Positions 12,700-27,000 of a stretch of DNA of 64,000 nt are shown in pieces (position 1 is the first letter of the stretch; each line of letters opens with the position of its first letter). The stretch is from positions 7,936,001 through 8,000,000 of the forward strand of contig OZ234504.1 in NCBI GenBank assembly GCA_965153455.1, given 5' to 3'. The notes below the pieces were generated by a model. The model made no database searches. It was not told the origin of the DNA and worked only from the letters and a program-made list of their open reading frames with translations. This DNA is from Sphagnum compactum (lineage: Eukaryota > Bryophyta > Sphagnopsida > Sphagnales). A program made the position numbers and the translations under genes.

Positions 12700-12990
12700 T
12701 TCCTTGTATGTTGCTCTGTTGTTATTAAAGTTCAAAGATGATTTGTAGAATTGAAGGCAATGCTCCCATAGCACTTTGAAATGAGAAAAAAACTTTGAAA
12801 GTAAGAGAGGTCCAAAGAGAAAGAAAAAATGAAAAAATTGCATTTTGTGAGTTTAAAAATTTATTTGTTTTCTAGTTATTTTTTCATTACTCCTTTTCAC
12901 ACTTCAAAAATGATTTCTAAAACTTGAGTTAGCGCTCCCATAACATTTTAAATCACTCAAAATAGATGATGAAGATCTAAAGAAAAGTAG
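12700..12990. repeat. Diverged two-copy direct repeat (~173 bp apart)
   Basis: A segment around 12730-12815 (GATGATTTGTAG, GCTCCCATAGCAC, GGTCCAAAGAGAAAG) is echoed around 12903-12985 (AATGATTTCTAA, GCTCCCATAACAT, GATCTAAAGAAAAG). It looks like an old tandem duplication in non-coding DNA. Confidence 0.4.
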
Positions 12991-14189
12991 TGATCGGTGA
13001 TGTCCAGTTCTACCCTAGTGGTCAAACTACCCAATCCAATAGTGTCATTCAATGATTTTTTTAATCAATTATGCCAATAATATTGATATATGTGATGAAT
13101 TATTTTATACTAGAGTAGAATTGATAATGCCCTAGATGGTAGTTTGTCCTCAATGAATGTTCCCCAATTCTCAATGGGTTTTTCTTTATGTTTCTCAAGG
13201 GTGTTCCCAATAACACTTCACTTTATCCCATATTTTTTGCCCCAAAGTTCTCCCCTTCTCACCCACCTTTATATATATATACCTTTCACCTACATAGGCT
13301 AGTTGAAAGGAGGCGCTCCATCCTCACATACAAGTTGGTATTTTGGGGAAATTTTTTAGTTTTTGTTTTTGTTTTGGGTGATGTGGTTGAAATGTTCCAT
13401 TGCAAGACAAAAAAATAGAACTTGGGAGGCTACCCATCTAGTTGGGTATCACAACAAAAATTGAATTGGAACTGGGTTTGGTTTTTGGAATTGAGGTTTG
13501 AATTTAGATTCGAAACCAAAACCAAATTTGGACTTGTAAATCAACAAGTCGATAAAAAATTAAAATTATATATGTTTATTATATGATTGTAGAAATTTAT
13601 GTTATTGTTTACACAAATATATATATATATTTTTTGTAATGTATAGTTATCATGCAATAATCATCTTTTTATCATATATTCTACACATTCACAATTATGC
13701 CAAAACCTTTGAAAATTATATTTTTATTTTTATTTTATAAAATTTTGTGCTTATACAACAACTTGTTCTCTTCAAATGAAAGTGTTTTAAAAGATCATAA
13801 ATATTCATTTATGTATTAACCAAAAAATTAAATAATTTTTTTTTCAAAAGTTGACACATCACATGACTCTCATATGATTCAACATGCATATTAATGTGAC
13901 AAATTTTTTTTACATGACTTATTATGTATAAGTCAATGCAGATTAATATAACAAATTTTTTTCACATGAGGTATCATATGTGAGTTAATATAAAATAATG
14001 TGACAAATATTTTTCAAATGAATTATTAATTATGCACATTAATTAAAGTTATCATCAAATTATAATTAAATTATAAAGTCCAACCACTAAATAAATTATC
14101 AAATTTGATTCGTAAATAGTTACGTAAATAATACTTTAATTACATCAAGTTGCAAACTGAATTTTGAAATTGAAATTGATTTTTTAAAA

Positions 14190-14876
14190 TAATCTTTTTT
14201 GAAATTGAAATTGCTTCCGGACTCTGGGTTCGAATTGTTCCCAAAGTTCTCTTTGTTGTGGAGAAACCCTCTTCTCCTCTCACTTCTGTTTTGTTTCTTG
14301 TTTCCCGTGCGACCCTCTGCGCCACTTTCTTTCTTCGCGGGGAGAGTGGCCTGGCCTCGATTTGTCAATCTGCTTTGCTTTGAGAATGTGCTCTTTGGCC
14401 AGCTTTCCTGCCGTCGTTTTTCCTCCCCCCCCGCCGTGGTGGAGTGGTTTCGGTGTTTTTTTCGCGGGAGGAGATTGAAGGGAGGATTTGCATGATAGAG
14501 GAAGAGTCGAAGAGCGGACGGGTATCTTATTGTTGAGGGAAATTGGACCAAAATCGGCGCTGTTTTGTTTTCCTTCTGTTTTTTCCTCCCACCCTATTTT
14601 TCACTAGTCCTACGATCTAGCTCATCTCGGATCTCGAGTTGTTTATTTTCCAGATTTTGGTCCCATGGAGGGGGACTCGTGTGCAGTGAAGAAGAGCGCG
14701 GTGCATGCACAACAGGGGTGGTGGATCAGGAAACTGCATAACACGGTAACGGAACTATGAGGCAGAGGTAACGAGTTTCGGAAGATAGCTTTGTTGCCAG
14801 GCTGAGAGGGCCGTGGGAGGATTGAAACACGGGATTTGTGGAAGACGAAAGGCGAAAGAAAGAAATCATCATCACC
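14190..14876 (+). promoter_or_regulatory. Promoter/5' leader region of the dynamin gene
   Basis: Composition shifts sharply from AT-rich to mixed GC near 14210, with a C-run at 14425-14433. This marks the 5' end of the transcribed unit. Several short upstream open frames occur before the ATG at 14877. No clear TATA box was seen. Confidence 0.5.
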
Positions 14877-17800
14877 ATGTCGCAACAGCCTCAGCTTCAA
14901 CCTCTAGCATCAGGCGCATCGTCTGGATCACCAGCCAATGGTACTACTGTACCTCCATTGCCTGCATCATCAGTTTCGTCTCCATTCTTGGGGCAGTCAG
15001 TAATTCCTCTAGTCAACAAGCTTCAGGACATACTCTCACAGCTGGGAAGCGCATCGACCATTGATTTGCCTCAGGTACTACGTTCTCCATTTTTTGTTTC
15101 GGTGAGGTACACCTCTGAGAAAGAAGTGGCCTGAGATACTTGCATGGAACGCCTGGAAGCTTGCTTCTTTCGGCGATGTCATTCTTTTTTATTGCAAACA
15201 GACAAGATTTTTGGTAGGCACAGCGAGTCACTATACATGTTTATCTGAGCTCTATTGTAAAAAGGTGACTGTTTTTGCTCACCATATCATCTCAAGCATG
15301 GTACATTCTTCAGTTTTCTGTAGCACCCTAGACTGACTTTAGAGCATCTCTAGCAGTGCTCAGTATGTCACCCTGCAAAAGAATTTCTCGCATCCAAGTT
15401 TTAGTTACTTACTTTTTTCCAACCCCACCCATAAAACTGAAACTGGGACTGCAAATGGGTGGAAGACCACTAATGGCAACCCACCTGGGTGGATCAATCT
15501 ATCTAGCCGATGAGAGATATGAGGCAGTCAATAAATATGAGTTGACTGTGTTTCTTAGAATGTTCCAGGGCACTGAAAGCTGTGCACTTTTTCAGGGCCA
15601 CAGCAGTCTTCCAGTGAATCCATCAGATTTGACTGCTGTACCTCATCCAAGATTTTCAGTGTAGGGTCACGTACTGAGTGCTGGTGGAGATGCTCTTAGG
15701 GTATTGTGGTTGCACAAGTCCTGTGCATCAGTTGCACACAGGTGAAGTTTGAAATTATGCTGTTGTATTTTGGATGCCAATCATGAGAGCTGATGTATGC
15801 AAGACGAGTGTAACTCATCAGTTTGTCATGACAAGCAGTCCTTGTTTGTAAGGTCCTTACAGACAGCAGATAGCTTGGTCTTTTGCCAGGTTGCAGTAGT
15901 AGGCAGTCAAAGCAGTGGCAAATCAAGTGTGTTGGAGGCACTTGTTGGCCGTGACTTCTTGCCAAGAGGTCAGGATATCTGCACACGACGGCCTCTGGTC
16001 TTGCAGCTTGTACAGACAGTGCAGAAGGCTGATGAGAGCAGTGAATTGATAGAATGGGGAGAGTTTCTACACTTGCCTGGTCGCCGGTTTTCAGACTTTT
16101 CAGCAATTCGCAAAGAGATCCAGGTGGGGAACTTATTGTGATGCCAACAATACAGAAAATTCATTCCATTGGTTCAGTGGTTGTGGCTTATTCTCATTTG
16201 TTGTGTATTGGATGAAGGCCGGCCACTGTGGCAAAAGCAGGGTATGCTTTCTTTTGGTTCGAAAGGCACTCAAGAGATGTATGTTGTGTCTTTGAGGCAA
16301 TATTTTTCACTTTCTTTGCTGCAGTTGGAGACAGATCGTGAACTGGGAAGCAACAAGGGAATCTCAGAAAAGCAGCTCCGGCTGAAGATATTCTCTCCAC
16401 ACGTGTTGAACATGACAATGGTGGATCTGCCTGGCATAACAAAGGTGCCTGTTGGTGACCAACCATCAGACATAGAGGCACGTGTGCGCAGCATGATTCT
16501 ATCGTACATTAAGCATGAGACCTGTATTATTCTGGCAGTCTCACCTGCAAATGCTGACTTGGCCAATTCAGATGCCTTGCAGATGGCTCGAATTGCAGAT
16601 CCTGATGGTTAGTCCCCTCCATGATGTTGTCATGTTTGTTTTGACTTTGCTGGAACTGATACAATAGATATCTCCAAAGTATGGAGTTTTCTCTGCACTG
16701 TCATAGATGTCCTGATGGTTAGTCCCTTCACAATCTTGTCTGTATTGTCATTCTGTCAGAATCAGTAACCTTGGAGAGATGAGGTCCCATTAGATCATCT
16801 ATCCATCTTATCTGAGGCTGTAATGGAAACTCTTCTGATGCAGGGTCTCGAACAATTGGTGTTATTACAAAGGTAATGTTCATCAACCCCATTCTAGAGC
16901 TTGATGAGTTCACATGTGTTTCCATCAGTTTGAGTTCAATCCTTCATACTTGCGGATGTGCTTGAGCTGTTATGAAGCGAACCATTTTTACAGTGATTTG
17001 AATCTGGTGGTTTGGTACTGCACAAAAGGTTTTAAGAAGGCAATGTATAAGGTGTGGGGTGGGGTGCACAGTTGGATATTATGGATAGGGGAACCAATGC
17101 TCGCAACTTCTTATTAGGGAATGTGGTTCCTCTACGACTTGGCTATGTTGGTGTTGTCAACCGCAGTCAGGAGGTAAGGGTGCAGCTTCATTTTCTACTA
17201 AGATTATTTCCTGAATCTAACAACTGCAAAGGGAAGGAGGCTGTAAGGGAAGGATCTTGTTGATCTACAAGCTCTCTTGTTAAATAGACCTTTCCACTTA
17301 GGCTGTGAGCCTAACTTACAAGCATCCCCCAACATTGAAAGGTTTCTAAAACTGGGTTTAACATCCTGTGGAGACAAACATAAATTATTCGATGTAAATC
17401 TTGAGGTCAGTCAATGGTAAGTTGTATCTCAGAAGAATTTTGGGTTCATTGTTGTGTGCACCTTGCTATGGATGCATCTACAGGATATTGCTGCAAACAG
17501 AAGCATTTCTGAAGCTCTTGTCTATGAAGAGAACTTCTTCCGGAGCCAACCTGTAAGTAATTTTCTTTCTGCCCTGTCTTCTCACCTATTATGAAGTAAT
17601 TCTATACATGGGTATGGTTTTGTGTAGTAATACAGTTCTATGAAGATTCTGGACATGGTTTGGTACTTGTTGATATCAGGAAAGTTTGATTGGCCACTTT
17701 GAGGTGATTTTGCAGGTATATCACAGTTTGTCAGAGCGGTGTGGGGTTCCTCAGCTTGCAAAGAAGTTAAATTCAGTAAGTAGTCCTTTTGGCAATGTTG

Positions 17801-20800
17801 CTGGTTCGTGATTTCTGAGCATCTTTGTTTGCTCAATCAGCTTACCATCTGGATTTGCTGCTTGCCCAGATTTTGGTGCAACACATTAGGGCCATACTTC
17901 CTAATTTGAAAGCGCGTATCAGTACTCAGATAATCATGTTGCAGAAAGAGCTTGCAAGTTATGGGGAGGTCACAGATTCCAAGGTGAATTAGATATCTTT
18001 TCTCATCTGTTCTATGCAAGTTTCTGTACATGATGTGCAAGCAACCAGGGAGTATGGACCAGAATGGAAACAAAAATAGATGCATGCTGATGACAGTAGA
18101 ACTTACTGACCAGTGAAATGTTGTTTTCATGTTTGGGGCTGCAGTCAGGCCAAGGGGCATTGTTGCTCAACATCATCACCAAGTACTCTTATGGTAAAAC
18201 ATGTTTTTCCTGTCCCAGCTAATTTTAACTTGCATGGTTAACCCTGCAATACCATTCTGACAATTGACATCTTTCCCCTTTCTTACATTGCTGGACCATA
18301 TCTGCCATGGTGCAAAACAAGTTATCCTTTGATGAAGCCCGCTTTCTTGGGCCCAGGGCTATGTCCTGGATTTCAAGGTCACCCAAGAAAGAGAGCATTC
18401 ATGAATAATTGATATCTCTTTTCCAACATTGAAGTGTGAAAATGATGTTGCTGGTTTGTTGACTGCTCTCAAGCTGCAAGTTTGACATGTCATATGAAGA
18501 GGTTGGGGTGAAAGAAGTCTTTTTGGGATTTTTTGGTTAACGTCAAGAAATTTTACCTTGGCATTGTTTTACCTTGATTCAGGTTTTCAATCAATTGTTG
18601 ATGGCAAATATGAAGAATGGTCAACAACAGAGCTCTCAGGAGGAGCACGCATTCATTACATCTTTCAAGCCATATTTGTTAGGAGCTTGGAGGTATGCTC
18701 TCTACCCTGATAGAGGTTGTCATGCAGGAGATACCATGAACACATTTCCATTTGTGGTACCTGGTATGATGATTTGTGTTCTTGTCTGTGACTCGTACAT
18801 TTTCTATCTGAATCAGCGAGAAAGTGCCAATTGTGCGGTTGCCATTCTAGGTTTCTCAGTAGTTGTATCCAAACTTTCATCAACTTAGCTGAACAGTATA
18901 TGTCTGTATTCTAGTCTTATTTGTATTACACGAGGAGAGATCATTGTTGATAATGTCTAGTCACTGTTTTCTCATGATGCAGGAGGTTGATCCATGTGAA
19001 GAATTGAGTGATGAAGACATTCGAATAGCCATTCATAATTCAACTGGGCCAAGAAATGCTCTTTTTGTTCCAGAGGTAAAGTTGATGTGGAAACTACTGC
19101 TCACAAAGTCATGAAAGATAACTGCAGTTTTTAGTAGACTGGGGAGTTGGGGAGTCTTAGTCATGATGTTTAGCAGTTATGAGAAAATGATGTGTATGTG
19201 TTTGGGAGAATTTTCATGTGGTTCCAGGTGCATACCCTGAGTGGAGCCCCTTATACAGCCTAAGAGTGACCTGATTCCTAGTCAACAAAATTCTCAGTTC
19301 AATATTTAGCCATTTTCTGCATCTCATTTTGCAGAGGTTGGGATTCAAGATTCTCATGTTTTGTCAAGTATATTGAGGACATACTTTGGGATAATGAACA
19401 TGTGTGCTGTTTTCCTCGGAGGTATGGAGGATATAGATGGCTAGGAAATATAAACAAAAGAATCCAGCATATTTATGGCATCCCCTTATGTTACTTCAGG
19501 TACCATTTGAGCTACTGGTGCGCCGCCAGATTGCCCGGTTACTGGAGCCAAGCTTGCAGTGTGCTCGTTTTATTTATGATGAGCTTGTCAAGGTAATGCA
19601 GAAGCCTGTATCTCTCTCTGCATCTCCATATCTCTGAGTGGTACAGAGAGTGTCAATGCAGTCTGTATAAAGACTTGTTAATTTCCCCTTCTTGAAGTAT
19701 TTGGTGTTCATGGATGTCCATGCCCCCAACTGTGACAAATTCTAAGGAATGTACTCAATGCTAGTCATATCTGACTTGATGTTACACTCATGAACAAGAT
19801 GCACTGTATGAGAAAATTTCAATTCAAATTGGATAAGGCCCATCAGTGAGGCAATGCTTTACTTTGCAGATATCACGTAGGTGTGAAACACTTGAATTGG
19901 ATCGCTTTCCATCTTTGCAAAGGCGTATTGAGGAGGTGGTCACAAGTTTCTTGCAAGAGGGTTTGGCTCCTGCAGAGACCATGATCAGCCATCTCATTGA
20001 AATGGAGGTGATTTATTCTTAACCCTTGATAGCCTTGAGATCCTGGCTCGCTACACCACAACAGTACAAGCTCTCCTGAGAAACAGATTTACAGTGAAAA
20101 ACTGAGCTGATCAATGTGTTGTACCCTCTGGTTGCCGTCAGGTGTGGTCCTAATATGTTAAAGTACTGACACACTCAAACATGGGCATCCTCATTTTTGA
20201 CATTGTAACTGGTAAGTCTCAAGGATTGTCTGGACTAGGGCTGGTCACTTAATGTCCATTATGTATCACAATTCACATCTACCATGAGACTGGTAGTTTG
20301 ATATGGAGGGATGGGTGTATACTTTGCAGATGGACTATATCAACACATCACATCCAAACTTTGTTGGAGGCAATAAGGCTGTGGACATTGCTCTGCAGGA
20401 ACTACGGGGTGTTAAGGTGCCAATGTCTGACATTGCCAAAACCAAGGGTTATTGATTGGGATCATGTGAGCCTCATGAGCTTGGGATGATGGCTTCTAAA
20501 TGTCATGCAATTGTGTCTTTTCTTTTGTTTCTTTAACACTCTACTTTCAGTGGGGGGGGCGGAGCGAGGAAGAGGGATATATTATGTTAGACGAAGTATG
20601 GTACCTTTGGGGCAATTATCCTCTGGTAACTTACTCAGTTGTTTCTCATATAGTGAACATGCTGCAAAGGCAGTTGCATGCATGTGGAAATGTGAATTCA
20701 GACTGCTTCCAGAGTGTTGATTTCTCTTCCTGGCCATGGGCAGGCAGTATGAGTCAAGTTCTTTTTGCTCCTAGTGGATTACCTGGTGTATTAATTATTT

Positions 20801-23800
20801 AGGTATGCAAAAAATAACATTCTGTTTGTGATCCTGCAGGACGTTCATGATTGGAAGGAGCCTGGAGTTGACAGGCTTCCCTTACCAGAGAAGGCAGCCA
20901 AGGCACGAGCAATTTTGGCCCGTACAAATGCATCCACAATTAATGCTTATGAACATGTATGTAATGACATTCTATTTTGGCAAGCAACTGTGGCTGAGTC
21001 AATGTTTATATTTGTAAGAAGTCACTAATTATGTAAGTGGAAACCTAATGTGGGAAGTATGGTTTCTCCATTTCAGGATTGTTAATAACAACAAATTGTT
21101 TCCTCCTAATCATGCAATATCAAGGGATGGAACTTTTCCCTCTATTTACGTGTACTAACTGGTGTTTTCATTCGCTTTCACAGATTGCAGCAAAGCCTTT
21201 GACCTTGCATCAAGAGAAGCCTGGTCCCTCAGGTAAACATGTGCAGCTCATTTTGGACCTCTAACTTTAGATTAAAAGGAGGCTGCAGATGGTTGTTGCA
21301 GTCTTGGGGCAGGTTACCGGCAATGTTTGACAGAAGTCCCTGGGCTGCAATATTTGACCAAGATTGTTCTAGAAAGCTGCAGGAGATCCCCTAGGATGAT
21401 ATTGGAAGTGAGTATTTCCTCCAGACGCATGTTGTCCAGAATGGAGTCACAGCTTACAGTGCTGGAATAGATGTTCAAGTTACCACAGCTCCTTACATGA
21501 AGCTTATAACTACCAGTGGTGGTTCCTCAAATCAGTTTACATGATCTCCATGTTAAAGAGGCTGCCTTCTTTCATTTCAGGTAACTCTGCAACTGGAGGA
21601 AGCTGGGGTATTACATCCATATTTTCTAGCAGTGAGGTGCGGACATCAAATAGCATCAATAGAGAACTAGCAGTTAATCGTGAGTATGCTGAAGATGTCC
21701 AAGGGTCTGCGGAGCATGTGTTTGCCACCATTCAGCTTCATGAGGTTAGCATCTCCATTGACTTGTGTTGAGTTTCCTTGCAAGTTTTTAGCTTTCTTGG
21801 ATAATTCTCGTGAAGGTACAACAGGTCTTTATTGATGTATTTGGAAATTCAATTCCTCAGTTTGGAAGGACTATATCTTCCTATTCTTGTTGCAAAGGAG
21901 TAATATCCACAATTGCAAATAGCAGCTTGTATCATGCTGATCAGATAAATAAGCCCTGTTGCTCATGGATCTCATTGTCATTAGTGCTGGAAGATTTTCC
22001 TTGGCTATGATTTGTGATAATTCCAAAAGATAAGTGTAGCATGCAAACAACAGGGGGCAGCTAAGGCAAACTGGGCATGTTAGTATTGGATGGGCAAGGT
22101 GTTTTGCTGATATAAAGGTCAGACAAAGGATGTTCAACACAACCAGACAACAAGATACATTACTTATGGGATTGTTGTGTATATGTATTGCAGCCACCAG
22201 CAGTACTTAGGTCACCAGATGCTCAAACTGAGCGAGAGACTTTGGAGATTGCTGTAACACGGCTGCTGTTGAAATCTTACTATGATATTGTACGCAAAAT
22301 CATTCAAGATGCAGTGCCCAAAGCCATCATGCATTTTCTGGTGGGTTGCTGCAATTTCATCCAGGCCCTGAGCCAGGATGTGCTGTCTTCAGTCTCGTTT
22401 GTCAAGCTTTATATTTTCAATCAGTGAAGCAGGACCATTAGAGGTGCTGAAACTAGTGGACAGTAGTTTTAAAACAATTGTGTACTGCTTCATTCTGTGT
22501 AGCATCATCTCAATCTGCTCACTGCTTCCTTTCATCCAAATTCTCCTGGAATTAGTCACATTGCTGAGAAGACGACAGTTGCAGGGATGTTCATTCAGTT
22601 GTAACAAACGCGGAGGTATCATGCTTGAACCTGCATTTAAAATTCTATTTGGCACTCATTTTAGTGGCTGAACTTGAATTTTGTTGATGTACAGGTCAAC
22701 CATGTAAAGCGGGAACTCCACAGTGTTTTTATCAGAAAGCTGTACAGGTATATCACCTCAGATGTGAACCAGATACTTCAGTCCAGCCTCTCTGTTTCTG
22801 ATCCTACTGTTGTACACATCATTGACCTAGAACTTTAGCTCTGGCCCAAGTCATACTCTTTGCTTACATGAAGCTTTGGAATTATGATCCTTGGGGTCCT
22901 GATGGTAGTACTATTTTATTCAATTCCTAAATGTTCAGGGAGAGCTTGTTTGAGGAGATGATGCAAGAAAAGGAAGATGTTGCTGTGAATCGAAAGCATT
23001 GCAAAGAGATTCTACGGGTGCTGCAGCAAGCTGCCTGGGTATGGAGAACACTGCTGAACCCACTTCTGTCATAATCTTCATCATGTTTGACTTTTCTCAT
23101 TCTTCTATTGACAATTGGCCAACATGGCTCTGCAATCTTTAGGGATGCTGGGCTTCCAGATAGCTAGAATCCAAACTATGGGGTCTGCAGCCACTTAGAT
23201 CTATGTGGGGTTTGTTGATATATGCAACTGTACATGAGAAGCAGTGACAAGAGGGGCAATTTTATGGGTATGTCAAGGAGGTGGGATATGGCACTCACAT
23301 AATTCTATGTATGTAAATTAGATAGCTTGCATGTGAGATGGATGTGAAACCCACGGCTGAGAGGGTGCTAACTGTCTGTGCAGGAACTGGACACCACATA
23401 TTTTTGATCTGCAGCCGGGCCTTCTGTAGATGTTCACTTGAAATGGCCTAGTTAAACATGTGTTTACAGTGGGACTTTCTGTAGTCAAACCATTTATGAC
23501 AAACTCTGGGATCCAGAGGTCCTTTGTGGGCCACTTTGTTTATTTGGAGCAATTTTCATACAGTTCATTGTCATCTTATTTGCAGTCAGTCTCTCAAGGA
23601 ACTATTAGTCTCTTCATATGTATGGCTGGCAAGCTTCTAAACTTAGCTTCCAGGAGTTTAGCACAATCCCCTCTGTGGGTCACCTGGCAAATAACATAGA
23701 CTTCCATCAAGCAATCATAGTAAGAGTTGTGGCTGCATGCAGAATGCTCTCAAGTCTGATATAGCTGATAGCCTGGTAGGTCTGGTTTCCAGACTACTAG

Positions 23801-24044
23801 GAATGATGGAACTTTGAGAGAAGAGAGGTAGTTTTAAGTAGTAGCTGGTAATCTGGGAGATGGTGCATGCATCTCTAGTGCATGATTTTTCAGATGACTT
23901 CAAAAGCAGGGATTTTCATCATGTTGCCTGGTTGGCTGGTTGAGCTTGACAGGCAGAGAAATTCTTGATAGGAGATGTGATTTTGGATGTTTGTGCTCTT
24001 GTGTCCAGACCTTGGAAGAGTTGCCTCTGGATCACGAATCATAG
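14877..24044 (+). CDS. DRP3: Dynamin-related GTPase, DRP3 type (mitochondrial/peroxisomal fission)
   Basis: 21 exons with GT-AG introns give 774 aa: 14877-15074, 15890-16123, 16325-16607, 16844-16872, 17072-17173, 17484-17552, 17716-17775, 17870-17983, 18145-18193, 18583-18692, 18983-19075, 19500-19592, 19870-20007, 20330-20416, 20840-20956, 21184-21232, 21581-21744, 22194-22340, 22695-22747, 22939-23038 and 24009-24044. A Ser/Pro-rich head precedes the GTPase domain: P-loop GSQSSGKS (71-78), switch-[13 protein letters not shown] (178-181) and TKLD (247-250). The middle domain follows ([37 protein letters not shown]), then a linker and a GTPase effector domain (about 672-770). There is no pleckstrin-homology domain or proline-rich tail, as in plant DRP3. 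The family polymerises around mitochondria and peroxisomes to divide them. The ATG at 14877 was chosen because upstream in-frame sequence has only a GTG. The C-terminus is short: it ends eleven residues into the last exon ([11 protein letters not shown]), where angiosperm DRP3s usually run on with a Ser-rich tail. Confidence 0.93.
15342..15695 (+). mobile_element. MITE family M1, copy 1, in DRP3 intron 1
   Basis: A 354-bp element with terminal inverted repeats of about 33 bp, roughly six mismatches between the ends (left starts GAGCATCTCTAGCAGTGCTC, right reads in reverse GAGCATCTCCACCAGCACTC). It is flanked by TTA at 15339-15341 and 15696-15698. TTA duplication and small size point to a PIF/Harbinger-type (Tourist-like) MITE. 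A second copy at 51626-52347 shares an internal stretch of about 90 bp beyond the ends. It lies wholly within the intron and leaves the splice sites intact. Confidence 0.82.
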
Positions 24045-27000
24045 TCACAGCAGTCAATTTTCAATTCAGATTTCAAAAGGGTTGGTTCTTCCTCTTCTCT
24101 ACAAGGAATCCGTCTTCAGTTCTCTACACACTGGTTATTGGGATGCAAATCAAATGACCCAACAAGTCACTGAATCTCCATGACATTGGCTCTTCAAACA
24201 ATGCTGACAGAAAAAGCCTTAAAACACTTTGAGCAGTCAGAAGCTGCAAGTGAAGTTTTGGATCCCAACAGGACATAACTTCCAAATGCAGGTAGGGGGT
24301 CCTGACACACCTGATATTTAAGACTTCTGGATGTGAGTATTTGAAGCAGGAATTCAGTGGGGAGGAGAGGAACTAACCACCAAGCTATTAAAACTTGAAA
24401 TGATCTGACAAGAATAGCATGTCTCTTAGGAATGCAATCCAACTATGATTTTTTGATTTTAAGGTCAATTTTCAAGTCAGAGATCGTTTTTAAAAAACTC
24501 TAATTGCTTCATATTTCAAGGGTGAACAAATGATTCAATTACATATTCAAATGATAGTTTCAATCCCTGATTTCTCAAAGATTCCAGTTGCTTTCAAGCA
24601 GAAATTTAATGCCTTCTATAAGCAACACAAAAATGACACCATTGTAAATGGTATTTTTAGGTAATGATTGTCATAAATGTCTTTTTTATGATGCATCGGA
24701 TAGTCGATGATATTTAGGATGATATTAGAATGGAAATGTGGTGAAACATGTGATTGTCACTACAAATGAAATTGATTAGGTTGTAAGCAATTCAAAATCC
24801 CAAACAAAAGATGATTGTGATTCAAAGGATGATGGTGATAAGGAGTCAATGGACAAACCTCTTACTCCAAAAGATTGATGTGTTTAAGGCACTTTTTCAA
24901 CCATGTCTGCAAATAGTAAAACAATGTCAACATTTTTGTAGAAACCAATGTTTTACTCAAGAATATAGATGCCCAAATTGGACATCTCATAGATAATTTA
25001 TAGATTATATGACATCATCAAAATCTAACCCAAAATTAGATGTATTTTGGAAGGCAACATTGCCATTATTTTTCAACTTGGCTTCAAATCAATTTCTTTC
25101 TTAAAAGTTCATGAACCATCATAGCTTTGGCCAACATTTCAATCCATTTTCTCTTGCTTTTTTGTTAGGATTATTTTCAATAATTATCAACACATTTTCA
25201 TCTTCACCTTGATATTATGTCTTCCATGTCAATTTCATCATCATTTGTTATCCTTGAATTTTACAACCTTTTCATTTATTTGATTGCTTGTTTCATAACC
25301 TTAAAAATATGAGTTCCTTTCATGTTATTAAATGTTGTTTGTTTTTTTGCTTGTGCTTTTGTTTGAACTTCCAAAGCCTGATCCATATTAAAGCCATTAG
25401 AATTAAATGTTATGCAAACATATGGAAGTTGTCACAAAGTTTGGCATGTGACATAATGGAATATCAAAAAAAAATTATATTCATATTTTGACATTCCTAA
25501 AGTTTTTTTTTGTTAGTATTCTTGTAACTGGCAAGCCCTTAGGTTTGTCAAATGATATCGAAGGTAAAAAATCTTATCAAATTTTAATTGTATAATGGAA
25601 TGCAAACCTAAGGTGTGTTTTCACAAAGAATGAGAAGTTGCAACCTTTAGGATGGAATTAAAGAAAACTCACAAAGTTAAAGTCAAAGTGAAGTTAGTTT
25701 GCACCCGAAAAAAAGTAATAGAAAAAATTATTGAAAATGTTGACATGATGCATGAATGAAATTGTGAAAAATAAATTCACATTATTCATCATGGCCTAAA
25801 CTTTAAAGGAGTCACCACTATCCTCTTTATATGATATTTTGTAAACGGGAATGGGAATTACATTAAAGTGATAAATTTTCAAAACTTCTAAGTGAATCCT
25901 AAAATTTTCAAGTTATGAATTTCGTTACTTTGTGAGCTCATAATTCCCTCATATGAACTTTGATTCAAAAGCTTTGAAAAACAAAATTATGGTCCTTGAA
26001 AAGAACTTTCTAATCATGCATCATAGTGTATTTCAATTGGAATTAAGATGTCATGCAATATATGTCAACGATTTGACCCTTTTGTTGAATGTTTTAATGG
26101 TTAAAAGTCAAATTGTTGGTTTTATTCAAGTGGTCATAAATAGTGTTTTAGATCTCCAAAATAGGATTGAAACCCCATTGTAAATATGTACTTTTCAAAG
26201 CCTTTTAATAATTTAAAAAATACCCAATTTGAACAATGTTTGAAACGTCAAACCTTATTTCAATGTTTGGGACATTCCAAAAAGTTTAATTTCTAAAGTA
26301 GAATTGATTTGGGAGTGTTAGGATTCACTTTCTTGCACTTTCTCACACTTGTGAAAATGTGTTTGAATCTTGATACAAATTTTCATTTGCTTCCCTTGTC
26401 ATGTCTTAATAGCTTCAACACAAGCCCAAGGATTAGATTCCAACATTTGCATTAAATTATAGGAAATTCAAATGTGCTTTGTATCTTAATAGCCTATCTT
26501 TCTCACCTTTGAAGAAAAATAGAAGTATGGTTGCATTGAGTAAACATCTTCCTATTTGTTCATAAGGTAAGAATTTTTTTTTCATGACACAATTTTTCAA
26601 ATCTATTTTTTGGAAGAAAGCCCAGTCGTGTATATTATTTGCCTACTATGCTTTGCATTTACAATTTCATTATGTTTGTAAAAAAAATTGAAAAAAGGAA
26701 AATAAAATAAAATAGTCCTATGCCTATTTTCACTTGTTTTTACCAATCAAACCTTCCACAACAATTAAATCTTAAACCCCAAGTTTTTCTTTTGATAGAA
26801 TTTCATTAACTTAGATCTTTTTTTTTATCAACATCACACCATTGCACGTTGACAAGAGGCAAATGTTTCTTTACTCATCCTATAAATAAATGTAAACTTA
26901 AATTCCGATTGTTGTAACAAAAAAAAGGGCAAGAAATAAAATGCGCACAACAATGAAAAAGAAAAGATGCACATGTTACAACTTTTTTTTTCCACATTAT

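Larger units (their letters stand above)
8355..14189. other. Intergenic region between C1D and the dynamin gene
   Basis: The first ~300 bp are probably the C1D 3' UTR. The rest is AT-rich with no recognisable protein. It holds a MITE copy (8919-9114), a G/T-rich patch (10140-10460), a large minisatellite (11461-12275) and a loose two-copy repeat (about 12700-12990). Open frames such as the minus-strand one at 12523-12843 have biased, featureless composition and no family resemblance. Confidence 0.65.
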
